A stretch of 64,000 nt of DNA from [Eubacterium] siraeum (GTDB lineage: Bacteria; Bacillota; Clostridia; Oscillospirales; Ruminococcaceae): assembly GCA_025150425.1 (NCBI GenBank), contig CP102281.1:186001-250000 (forward strand), read 5' to 3'. Shown in pieces: positions 23,356-31,329 of the stretch. Position 1 is the stretch's first letter, and each line of letters begins with the position of its first letter. Under the pieces are notes generated by a model. It was not told the DNA's origin, did not search any database, and saw only the letters and a program-made list of their open reading frames with translations. Made by a program: the position numbers and the translations under genes.

Positions 23356-23545
23356 ATAGTCGAAGGAAAAGGATTTCCGACGGCGATAAGGCGAGTGCCT
23401 TGATAACCGCTCAGGCGGTACTATTACAGGAGCGCAGTTACCGCAGATGCGATACCGCTCCGGCTAAGTACAACGAAAGTTTATATACATCCCCTCGATC
23501 AATAAGCAGGAACTCCCCCGATGAAAAGTCGGGGGAGTTCTTGTG
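23356..23545 (+). ncRNA. Candidate structured RNA, family not recognised
   Basis: About 190 nt with no reading frame folds into a chain of hairpins: GGAAA/TTTCC inside GTCG/CGAC, AAGGC/GCCTT, ACCGC/GCGGT, and GGAGCG/CGCTCC enclosing CGCA/TGCG. It ends in a strong hairpin, GAACTCCCCCGA/TCGGGGGAGTTC (23510-23540). A -10 box precedes it. Length would fit 6S RNA or another Firmicute ncRNA, but I do not recognise a conserved core. Confidence 0.5.
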
Positions 23546-23747
23546 TGCCTGAAAGGCACTGTAAATTCGCCTTTCCCAATGTTGCTTATTTTTGAATGTT
23601 ACGTTGACGGCGGTTTTAAAAAGCGAATGCGCCGATATTCAAGCTGCGACTAAAGCTGATATAGCTGTGCTATGCAATATAACAGCATATCTTAATCCCC
23701 CGACACATCTAAATCTCACTTTAACACAGTTTTTTACCCTCCAACGC
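23546..23747. other. Intergenic stretch with little recognisable content
   Basis: Apart from a small hairpin, GTGCC.../GGCAC near 23545-23560, nothing with coding character or conserved signals is visible before the gat promoter. Confidence 0.4.
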
Positions 23748-23776
23748 TTGCAAATAGACTCGCAATGTTGTATAAT
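23748..23776 (+). promoter_or_regulatory. Promoter of the gatCAB-aspS operon
   Basis: TTGCAA (23748-23753) and TATAAT (23771-23776) are 17 bp apart. The leader contains a small hairpin, TTCTGCC/GGCAGAA (about 23808-23827). Confidence 0.65.
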
Positions 23777-23857
23777 AGTTAAAGTATAACTATAATGGGT
23801 CAGTAGGTTCTGCCACAAACGGCAGAAAAAGCCCCGCAGGAAAGGAATGACGGCATA

Positions 23858-24136
23858 ATGGATATAAAGACCATTGACCATCTGTGTAATCTGAGTAAAC
23901 TCAATTATACCGATGAGGGTAAAGAAAAGGTAATGGGCGAAATGAGCGCAATAATCGAGCTTATGGACACTGTAAAGGAATTTGACGTAGTTTACGATGA
24001 TACCAAGGATAATAACAGTATAAGCTATGACGAGGTAAGAAAAGACGTTGCAAAGCCCTCATTCCCCACAGAGAAGCTGCTCAGCAACACACAGCCCAGC
24101 GGAAACTGCTATGTAGTTCCGAAGATGGTAGACTGA
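23858..24136 (+). CDS. gatC: Asp/Glu-tRNA amidotransferase subunit GatC
   Basis: The 92-residue subunit stabilises GatA and bridges to GatB in the GatCAB complex, which converts Glu-tRNA(Gln) and/or Asp-tRNA(Asn) to the amide. It has the typical N-terminal IDHLCNLSKLNYTDEGK and the acidic middle. It heads the operon gatC-gatA-gatB-aspS. Confidence 0.93.
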   Translation: MDIKTIDHLCNLSKLNYTDEGKEKVMGEMSAIIELMDTVKEFDVVYDDTKDNNSISYDEVRKDVAKPSFPTEKLLSNTQPSGNCYVVPKMVD

Positions 24137-24164
24137 TAAACGAGCCGAAAGGATAAGAGAATAA

Positions 24165-25613
24165 ATGGAGCTTAAAAAACAGACGCTCGGCTCTCTGCGT
24201 GAAATGCTCGATACAAAGCAGATAAGCGCCGCAGAGCTTTGCAAGGAATATTCAGACAGCATAAAGGCTAAAGATTCCGATGTACTCGGATATATCACAG
24301 TGACCGAAGACGAGGCACTGAAAAATGCGGAAAAGGCACAGGAGATTATAGACAAGGGCGAGGCAAAGGCACTCACCGGTATACCTCTTGCAATAAAGGA
24401 TAACATCTGCACGGACGGGATAAGAACGACCTGTGCGTCAAAGATGCTCGAAAACTTTGTTCCGCCTTATGACGCAAACGTAATAGAAAAGCTGAAGGCC
24501 GAGAATTATGTGCTTCTCGGAAAAACAAGTATGGACGAATTTGCAATGGGCGGCTCTACACAGACAAGCGCATTCGCAAAGACAAGAAACCCCTTCGACT
24601 TATCCCGTGTACCCGGCGGTTCAAGCGGCGGCTCTGCGGCTGTAGTATCTGCAGGACTTGCACCTGCGGCACTCGGAAGCGACACAGGCGGCTCTATAAG
24701 ACAGCCTGCTTCATTCTGCGGCGTTACAGGCCTTAAGCCAACCTACGGCAGAGTATCACGCTACGGTCTGGTGGCATTCGCAAGCTCGCTTGACCAGATA
24801 GGCCCTATCGCAAACAATGCGGTTGACTGCGGTACTATACTGAATGTTATCTGCGGTAAGGACAGCCGTGATGCAACAAGCGCAAACAAGCCCGCCGAGG
24901 ACTTCAACGCCAAGGTCGGCAAGGATATAAAGGGAATGAAGATAGCGCTCCCCAAAGAATTCTTCGCAGACAGCACAGACGATGAAGTGAAGAACGCAGT
25001 CCTTGCGGCGGCAAAGAAATATGAAGAAATGGGCGCAACGCTCGTTGACTGCTCGATGAAGAGCCTTAAGTACGCTGTATCGGCTTACTACCTTGTGGCA
25101 AGTGCCGAGGCGGCATCCAACCTTTCACGCTTTGACGGCATCAAGTATGGACTTCGGGGCGAGGGCAGAACCTTTGACGAAATGATTCGTGACAGCCGTA
25201 CAAGAGGCTTCGGTGATGAGGTAAAGCGCCGTATACTTCTCGGTAACTACGCACTTTCAAGCGGTTACTATGACGCATATTATTTAAAGGCGCTGGCATT
25301 AAAACAGCAGATTATAAAGGAATATAACGAGATATTCGAGAATGCGGACGTTATTCTGACACCTACCGCTCCTACTGTAGCATATAAGATAGGTGAGCAG
25401 GAAACCGACCCTGTAAAGATGTATCTTGCAGATATATGCACCGTAACGGTAAACATCGCATCGCTCCCGGCAATCTCCGTACCCTGCGGATATAACGCAG
25501 ACGGTATGCCCATAGGAATGTCGCTTGTCGGCAGAAAGTGGGACGAGGCTACGCTGATACAGACGGCAGACGCCTTTGAAAAGACGTTTGAAAGACGTTA
25601 CAGCGAGGTTTAA
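24165..25613 (+). CDS. gatA: Asp/Glu-tRNA amidotransferase subunit GatA
   Basis: The 482-residue amidase subunit releases ammonia from glutamine for transamidation. The amidase-signature catalytic triad is visible: Lys in AIKDNI, Ser in VPGGSSGGSAA, and Ser in GSDTGGSIRQPA. The length is normal. It lies 28 bp after gatC and 17 bp before gatB. Confidence 0.97.
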   Translation: MELKKQTLGSLREMLDTKQISAAELCKEYSDSIKAKDSDVLGYITVTEDEALKNAEKAQEIIDKGEAKALTGIPLAIKDNICTDGIRTTCASKMLENFVPPYDANVIEKLKAENYVLLGKTSMDEFAMGGSTQTSAFAKTRNPFDLSRVPGGSSGGSAAVVSAGLAPAALGSDTGGSIRQPASFCGVTGLKPTYGRVSRYGLVAFASSLDQIGPIANNAVDCGTILNVICGKDSRDATSANKPAEDFNAKVGKDIKGMKIALPKEFFADSTDDEVKNAVLAAAKKYEEMGATLVDCSMKSLKYAVSAYYLVASAEAASNLSRFDGIKYGLRGEGRTFDEMIRDSRTRGFGDEVKRRILLGNYALSSGYYDAYYLKALALKQQIIKEYNEIFENADVILTPTAPTVAYKIGEQETDPVKMYLADICTVTVNIASLPAISVPCGYNADGMPIGMSLVGRKWDEATLIQTADAFEKTFERRYSEV

Positions 25614-25630
25614 GAAGGGACGGTAACAAT

Positions 25631-27061
25631 ATGAAATTATATCCTACCATAGGACTTGAAATACACGCAGAGCTTCTCACAAACTCAAAGGTGTTCTGCA
25701 CCTGCTCGGCTGAGTTCGGCGGCGAGCCTAACTCAAGATGCTGTCCTGTCTGCTCCGGACTTCCCGGAACGCTCCCCGTGCTCAACTCAAAGGCTGTTGA
25801 GTACATTATAAAAGCAGGCTACATCATGAACTGCGAAATATCACGCTTTACAAAGTGGGACAGAAAGAATTATTTCTACCCCGACCTGCCCAAAGCATAT
25901 CAGATTTCGCAGATGCCCCGCCCTGTGTGTCTGGGCGGTCACGTTGACGTAACGGTTGACGGCGAGCAGAAGACGATGAGAATAAACCGTATACATCTTG
26001 AAGAGGACGCAGGAAAGCTGGTTCACGACGACATCGAGCGTGTCAGCCTTGCCGACTATAACCGTTGCGGAATTCCGCTTATCGAGATAGTTACCGAGCC
26101 TGATTTCCATTCAGCCGCCGAGGTCATAGCGTTCTTTGAGAAGATAAGACTTATGCTCCAGTACGCAGGCGTATGCGACGGTAAGCTTGAACAGGGCTCA
26201 ATGAGATGCGACGTTAATATTTCGCTTGCCGAAAAGGATTCAGACAAGCTCGGAACAAGAACAGAGGTAAAGAACCTTAACTCCACAAAGGCTATACAAA
26301 GAGCCATCGAATACGAGATATACCGCCAGACAGAGCTTATCGAGAACGGTGAAAGAGTAGTACAGGAAACGCTTCACTTTAATGACGCTACGGGCGAAAC
26401 AAGCTCGCTTCGTTCCAAGGAGGACGCTCACGATTACCGTTATTTCCCCGACCCCGATATACCGCCGATAATCTTCACGGAAGAAGAGCTTGCGGCTATC
26501 AAGGCTGACATTCCCGAAATGCCCGAGCAGAGAGTGGCACGTTACACAGGCGAATACGGCATTTCTGCGGCTGACGCAAAGGTGCTGACAGATTCAAAGC
26601 GTGTCAGCGACCTGTTTGAAAATGCGCTGAAGGCATATAATAACCCCAAGCCTATAGGCACGTTCATAGTGGTTGAGCTTATGAGAAGAATAAATCTCGG
26701 TGAGCTTGATCTTGATAATATGAAATTTACCGCAGAGGATTTAGCAAAGCTGATAGAGCTTGCCGAAAACGGCAAAATATCAAAGGATAACCGTAAGATT
26801 ATCCTTCGTGAAATGCTCGAAACAGGCAAGAAGCCCGAAACTATCGCTGAAGAACAGCAGCTGTGGATAAAGGAAGACAACGCACTGCTTGAAAAGACGA
26901 TAAACGGCATAATGGAGGCTAATCCTAAGGCTGTCGAGCAGTACAGAAGCGGTGAAACAAAGGTGTTCGGCTTCCTTATGGGACAGTGCAACAAGGCACT
27001 CAAGGGAGCGGCTTCACCCGCAAGTATAAAGGCAATGCTTGAAGAAAAGCTCAAGGGCTGA
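25631..27061 (+). CDS. gatB: Asp/Glu-tRNA amidotransferase subunit GatB
   Basis: The 476-residue subunit binds the mischarged tRNA and activates the acyl group with ATP. It has the N-terminal GLEIHAEL, the zinc-binding cysteines in CTCSAEFGGEPNSRCCPVCS, HLEEDAGKLVHD, and the C-terminal YqeY-like tail domain. It is followed 27 bp later by aspS. Confidence 0.97.
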   Translation: MKLYPTIGLEIHAELLTNSKVFCTCSAEFGGEPNSRCCPVCSGLPGTLPVLNSKAVEYIIKAGYIMNCEISRFTKWDRKNYFYPDLPKAYQISQMPRPVCLGGHVDVTVDGEQKTMRINRIHLEEDAGKLVHDDIERVSLADYNRCGIPLIEIVTEPDFHSAAEVIAFFEKIRLMLQYAGVCDGKLEQGSMRCDVNISLAEKDSDKLGTRTEVKNLNSTKAIQRAIEYEIYRQTELIENGERVVQETLHFNDATGETSSLRSKEDAHDYRYFPDPDIPPIIFTEEELAAIKADIPEMPEQRVARYTGEYGISAADAKVLTDSKRVSDLFENALKAYNNPKPIGTFIVVELMRRINLGELDLDNMKFTAEDLAKLIELAENGKISKDNRKIILREMLETGKKPETIAEEQQLWIKEDNALLEKTINGIMEANPKAVEQYRSGETKVFGFLMGQCNKALKGAASPASIKAMLEEKLKG

Positions 27062-27088
27062 TTATAAAGAAAGAAAGGCAAGAAAGAA

Positions 27089-28858
27089 ATGTTTTTAGAG
27101 AACAAGTACCGCACTCACACCTGTGAAATGCTGAGCGAAAACGACATCGGCAAGACCGTTCGTGTTGCAGGCTGGGTAGAGAACATCCGTGACCACGGAG
27201 GAATCAAGTTTATAGATCTGCGTGACCATTACGGCTATGTGCAGATTACATTCCAGAAGAACGAGGGTCTTCTTGAGGGCGTAAACAAGGAGTGTGCCGT
27301 TACAATAGGCGGTACGGTAATAAAGAGAGCAGAGGGTACTTACAACGATAAGATTTCCACAGGTACTATCGAGATAGTAGCCGAAAGTCTTGAGGTACTG
27401 GGCAAGGTAACTGTTGAACAGCTCCCGTTTGAAGTTCCCACCTCGACAGAAACAAAGGAAGATATACGCTTAAAGTACCGTTATCTCGATTTGCGTAACA
27501 AGAGAATGCACAACAACATCGTACTGCGTTCACAGGTCATCTCATTCTTACGCAGTAAGATGACCGAGATGGGATTCCTTGAAATACAGACCCCCATCCT
27601 TTCAACAAGCTCACCCGAGGGAGCAAGAGATTACCTTATCCCCAGCCGTAAGCACCACGGAAAGTTCTACGCTCTGCCGCAGGCACCGCAGATATTCAAG
27701 CAGCTGCTTATGGTGTCCGGCTTTGATAAGTATTTCCAGATAGCGCCCTGTTTCCGTGACGAAGACGCAAGAGCGGACCGTTCACCCGGCGAATTCTATC
27801 AGCTTGACTTTGAAATGGCATTTGCAACACAGGAAGACGTTTTTGCAAACGCAGAAGAGGTTTTATCCGCTGTATTTGAAAAGTTCGGCGGTAAGCCCGT
27901 ATCTCCCGCACCCTTCAAGCGTATCCCCTACGCCGAGTCAATGCTGAAGTACGGTACAGACAAGCCCGACCTGCGTAACCCTCTTATTATAACAGAGCTG
28001 TCCGACTTATTCGTTGACAGCGACTTCAAGCCTTTCGCAAATAAGTGCGTAAGAGGTATCAGAGTTCCCGGTATGGCAAGTCAGTCAAAGGGCTTCTTTG
28101 AGAAGATGGAAGCATTCGCTAAGGAAATCGGCATGAAGGGTCTCGGATATGTCAAGGTAGATGAGAGCTTCAAGTATCTCGGTCCTATCGACAAGTTCCT
28201 GAATGACGAGCAGAGAGAAGAGCTTAAGAACAGATGCGCTCTTGAAGTGGGCGATGTTCTTTACTTCATAGCCGACAACAAGAAGATGGCGCCCAAGTTT
28301 GCAGGTCAGATCCGTACAGAAGTCGCAAAGCGTATGGATATGATTGATTATGACAGATATGAAATGTGCTTTATCGTTGACTTCCCGATGTACGAGGAGG
28401 ACGAGGAAACAGGCAAGACTATATTCACTCACAACCCCTTCTCAATGCCGCAGGGCGGTCTTGAAGCGCTTAAGACAAAAAATCCGCTTGACATACTTGC
28501 ATACCAGTACGATATTGTCTGCAACGGCGTTGAGCTTTCAAGCGGCGCTGTAAGAAACCACGACCTTGAGATAATGATAAAGGCTTTCGAGATTGCCGGC
28601 TACACAGAGCAGGACGTTGCCGAAAAGTTCGGCGCGCTCTATAATGCGTTCCAGTACGGTGCTCCGCCCCACGCAGGTATGGCGCCCGGTGTTGACCGTA
28701 TGATAATGCTCCTCACAGGCGACGAGAGCATAAGAGAGGTTATCGCATTCCCGATGAACTCTAACGCACAGGATCTCCTGCTCGGCGCACCCACAGAGGT
28801 AACCGAACAGCAGCTGCGTGAAGTACACATAAAGGTACGCCAGAAACCCACCGTCTAA
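27089..28858 (+). CDS. aspS: Aspartyl-tRNA synthetase (bacterial type)
   Basis: The 589-residue class II synthetase has the OB anticodon-binding domain (about 1-105), motif 2 (CFRDEDARADRSPGEFYQLD), the bacterial GAD insertion (about 290-420), and motif 3 (GMAPGVDRMIMLLTG). The anticodon domain reads VENIRDHGGIKFIDLRD. A histidine at the RDHGG position is associated with non-discriminating bacterial AspRS, whereas discriminating enzymes usually have Leu. Co-transcription with gatCAB supports a role in making Asp-tRNA(Asn) for transamidation; no asparaginyl-tRNA synthetase is in this window. Confidence 0.96.
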   Translation: MFLENKYRTHTCEMLSENDIGKTVRVAGWVENIRDHGGIKFIDLRDHYGYVQITFQKNEGLLEGVNKECAVTIGGTVIKRAEGTYNDKISTGTIEIVAESLEVLGKVTVEQLPFEVPTSTETKEDIRLKYRYLDLRNKRMHNNIVLRSQVISFLRSKMTEMGFLEIQTPILSTSSPEGARDYLIPSRKHHGKFYALPQAPQIFKQLLMVSGFDKYFQIAPCFRDEDARADRSPGEFYQLDFEMAFATQEDVFANAEEVLSAVFEKFGGKPVSPAPFKRIPYAESMLKYGTDKPDLRNPLIITELSDLFVDSDFKPFANKCVRGIRVPGMASQSKGFFEKMEAFAKEIGMKGLGYVKVDESFKYLGPIDKFLNDEQREELKNRCALEVGDVLYFIADNKKMAPKFAGQIRTEVAKRMDMIDYDRYEMCFIVDFPMYEEDEETGKTIFTHNPFSMPQGGLEALKTKNPLDILAYQYDIVCNGVELSSGAVRNHDLEIMIKAFEIAGYTEQDVAEKFGALYNAFQYGAPPHAGMAPGVDRMIMLLTGDESIREVIAFPMNSNAQDLLLGAPTEVTEQQLREVHIKVRQKPTV

Positions 28859-28876
28859 GGTGGCAACGCCACCGGT

Positions 28877-28997
28877 AATTCCGCCTTTGGCAATGATATT
28901 GTTATGCTTAACGTGGCGAAACGGCGGGAATTAACGGTATCATAAATTTTATAAGCGAATTACGGCAGATATGCGAAAGCGTATCTGCCGTTTTGCG
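28877..28997. repeat. Tandem two-hairpin repeat, unit 1
   Basis: The unit has an outer stem, AATTCCGCC/GGCGG(G)AATT, then a second hairpin, ACGGCAGATA.GC/GC.TATCTGCCGT, that probably terminates aspS. It is about 85% identical to 29014-29135; the 3' half is nearly perfect, while the loop of the first hairpin differs. Confidence 0.75.
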
Positions 28998-29013
28998 ACA
29001 ATGCGCCGCACCA

Positions 29014-29135
29014 AATTCCGCCTTTTGTAACGATGCTGTTTTGCTGAACATAGCGAAACGGCGGGAATTAACGGTATCATAAATTTTATAAATGAATTAC
29101 GGCAGATATGCGAAAGCGTATCTGCCGTTGTTGCG
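29014..29135. repeat. Tandem two-hairpin repeat, unit 2
   Basis: This is the second copy of the unit at 28877-28997, 16 bp after it. It also duplicates the terminator-like hairpin ending TATCTGCCGTT. Confidence 0.75.
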
Positions 29136-29231
29136 TTTAAACATTTTAATCATATTGCAATTTTGCGCTGAACCTTGTCATTTTCACAATAGTTATAAAC
29201 TATCACAAACCGTTCGTCCTGCACCACGTCC

Positions 29232-29358
29232 CTTGCCTCCCCTCGAAAAAGGGGAGGTGGCACGGCTAATAAAACAACTTCGGCACTTTTCAGCATATAA
29301 GTTAGAAATCCGGCTTTTATATATCTCTAATATTTCCGAGCCGTGACGGTGGGGATTG
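29232..29358. repeat. CTTGCCTCCC/GGGATTG repeat family, outlying copy
   Basis: It starts CTTGCCTCCCCTCGAAAAAG, followed by GGGAGGTGG, and ends ACGGTGGGGATTG. The variable arms are CACGGCT and AGCCGTG. It is the same design as the cluster at 39797-40536. Confidence 0.75.
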
Positions 29359-29430
29359 TAATTGCTTAGAAGTTGTTTTCCTAATCGCTTTGGTGGTCCC
29401 CCTCTTTCATATTGACAGGTGTACCCACTC

Positions 29431-29487
29431 GAATAGCGAACCCGAGAAGTGCTATCCGACAAAAAGAACTATCGGTAGCTTGCTATC
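29431..29487 (+). repeat. 57-bp dispersed module, copy 2
   Basis: It matches 5013-5069 with one mismatch. Here it is not inside a CAG-ended element. The rest of 29136-29590 holds no gene. Confidence 0.75.
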
Positions 29488-29574
29488 ACTGTTATTTGCA
29501 CGACAAGCGTCAGAAAACCACTCCTTAGTAATCCAACCCGTTTTCCCCCTTATCGCAAATTCTCATTTCCGCTA

Positions 29575-29603
29575 TTGTAATTTCACTCGGATTGGTGTAT
29601 AAT
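29575..29603 (+). promoter_or_regulatory. Promoter of the DUF1858-trmK operon
   Basis: TTGTAA (29575-29580) and TATAAT (29598-29603) are 17 bp apart. Confidence 0.55.
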
Positions 29604-29655
29604 AAATAATGTATATTTATATACTGAAATTTCTATCGGAAGGAATGTAAAAAAC

Positions 29656-29856
29656 ATGACTATCACAAAGGATTCAATAATCGGCGATATTTTAGACGCA
29701 TACGGAGAGGTAACAGCCCCCTTCTTTCTTGAAATGGGTATGCACTGCTTAGGCTGCCCTGCGTCAAGAGGCGAAACTGTTGCACAGGCGTGCGACGTTC
29801 ACGGCGTTGATGCGGACGAACTGGTTAAGAAGCTGAACGAGGCTGTCGGCAACTGA
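29656..29856 (+). CDS. DUF1858 domain protein (disulfide/redox-related)
   Basis: The 66-residue product begins MTITKDSIIGDILDAYGEV and carries the paired cysteines in MGMHCLGCPAS followed by RGETVAQAC, the DUF1858 hallmark. Such small proteins are proposed to have redox or metal-related roles; no direct function is known. The TGA overlaps the ATG of trmK by one base, so translation is coupled. Confidence 0.88.
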   Translation: MTITKDSIIGDILDAYGEVTAPFFLEMGMHCLGCPASRGETVAQACDVHGVDADELVKKLNEAVGN

Positions 29857-30515
29857 TGCACGAGCCGATACTCTCGCCAAGACTTGCGGCGGCGGCAGGA
29901 ATGGTGCGTAAAGGCGGAGAGATCTGCGATGTCGGTACGGATCACGCCCTGCTCCCCTGCAGGCTCTATCTTGACGGTGAAAGAAAGCTCACGGCGGCGG
30001 ATATAAACGAAGGCCCTTTGCTTTCGGCAAAACAGACGGTAATGCACTACATAGGAAAAGAAGATGCTGTGCGTCTTGTGTTGTCGGACGGACTTGAAAA
30101 AATAGATTATGCCGACGATGTGATAATCGCAGGTATGGGCGGCGAGCTTATAGCAAGGATAGTTCTCGGTTGCCGTTTCTTAAGCCGTGATACACATTTT
30201 ATCCTCCAGCCTATGACTAAGGCTGAGATATTAAGAAAAGAACTGTACAAAAACGGCTTTTATATAGAAAAAGAACTTACCGCAAGGGAAAACGACAGAA
30301 ATTACGTTATTATGTCGGTGTACTATGACGGCGAGAGCCGTGAGATAACCGACGCTTTTGCATATTCCGGAAAGGTAACGGACAAGGAGTATCTGAGCTT
30401 GGTGTGCCGTAAGCTAAGACATGCAGGAGAATGCTGCTCATCGTCCGATACGGCAAAAAGCGAGAAGCTGTGCAATACAGCACAGGAAATAGAAAATATA
30501 ATAACAACATTATGA
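29856..30515 (+). CDS. trmK: tRNA (adenine22-N1)-methyltransferase
   Basis: The 219-residue SAM-dependent enzyme methylates N1 of A22 in the D-loop region of tRNA. The Rossmann motif is GGEICDVGTDHALLPCRLY; further family features are DDVIIAGMGGELIARI and FILQPMTKAEILRKEL. It is immediately upstream of a Nif3-like gene, a common pairing in Firmicutes. Confidence 0.92.
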   Translation: MHEPILSPRLAAAAGMVRKGGEICDVGTDHALLPCRLYLDGERKLTAADINEGPLLSAKQTVMHYIGKEDAVRLVLSDGLEKIDYADDVIIAGMGGELIARIVLGCRFLSRDTHFILQPMTKAEILRKELYKNGFYIEKELTARENDRNYVIMSVYYDGESREITDAFAYSGKVTDKEYLSLVCRKLRHAGECCSSSDTAKSEKLCNTAQEIENIITTL

Positions 30516-30533
30516 TTTTTTGGGGTGAAGGTT

Positions 30534-31307
30534 ATGAAAGTAAGCGCTATCTACGAGTTTCTGAATGAATACGCACCGTTTTCGGTGCAGGATAAGTTTG
30601 ACAACAGCGGATTTCTTGTCGGCGACATGAATGCCACAGTTAAGGGTATATGCCTTTGCCTTGACATAACCAACGATGTGATAAAAGAGGCAGTGGCGAA
30701 CAAAGCCAATCTTATAATATCGCATCACCCTGTTATTTTCGATCCGCTGAAAAGCGTTACGGAGGGTATGCCGGTTTACGAGCTTATAAAGAATAAGCTG
30801 AACGCTGTATGCGTTCATACCAATGCGGATATGACCAAAAACGGCGTTACCGATATTATGCTTGATCTGCTCGAATTTGAGCGCTCCGACAAGATACTTG
30901 AACCCGTTATGCCCGATGGAACAGGCTACGGTAAAATATGCGAACTGCCTATTGCCACTCACGCCAAGGCTCTTGCTGAGTGTTGTAAGAAAGCGTTTGA
31001 CTGCACGGTGGTACGCTATACCGAAACCGACAGACCGATAAAGCGTGTAGCCGTCTGTTCCGGTGCAGGCGGAAGCACATTGCCGCTTGCCGTTTTCGCA
31101 GGCTGTGACGCTCTTATAACGGGCGATATAAAGCACGATGTGTGGATAGACGCTGTCAACAGGGATTTCTGCCTTATTGACGCAGGTCATTTCCACACGG
31201 AAAATATACTTTGCAATTATCTTTGCGGTGTTCTTAGCCGCAAATTCCACAATACACAGATATTTGTCGCACAGAGCAGTAAAGACCCCTGCTCATATAT
31301 AATTTAA
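30534..31307 (+). CDS. Nif3-like dinuclear metal-centre protein
   Basis: The 257-residue YqfO/Nif3 protein has the metal ligands in LIISHHPVIFDPLK and VHTNADMTKNG near the N-terminus, and GDIKHDVW and DAGHFHTE at the C-terminal end. The family forms hexameric toroids; some members have been linked to GTP cyclohydrolase I type 2 activity, but the role is unsettled. The ATG at 30534 is chosen over the in-frame GTG at 30525. It lacks the PII-like insert, as shorter homologues do. Confidence 0.9.
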   Translation: MKVSAIYEFLNEYAPFSVQDKFDNSGFLVGDMNATVKGICLCLDITNDVIKEAVANKANLIISHHPVIFDPLKSVTEGMPVYELIKNKLNAVCVHTNADMTKNGVTDIMLDLLEFERSDKILEPVMPDGTGYGKICELPIATHAKALAECCKKAFDCTVVRYTETDRPIKRVAVCSGAGGSTLPLAVFAGCDALITGDIKHDVWIDAVNRDFCLIDAGHFHTENILCNYLCGVLSRKFHNTQIFVAQSSKDPCSYII

Positions 31308-31329
31308 CGTGTGACGGAAAGGACTGCCG

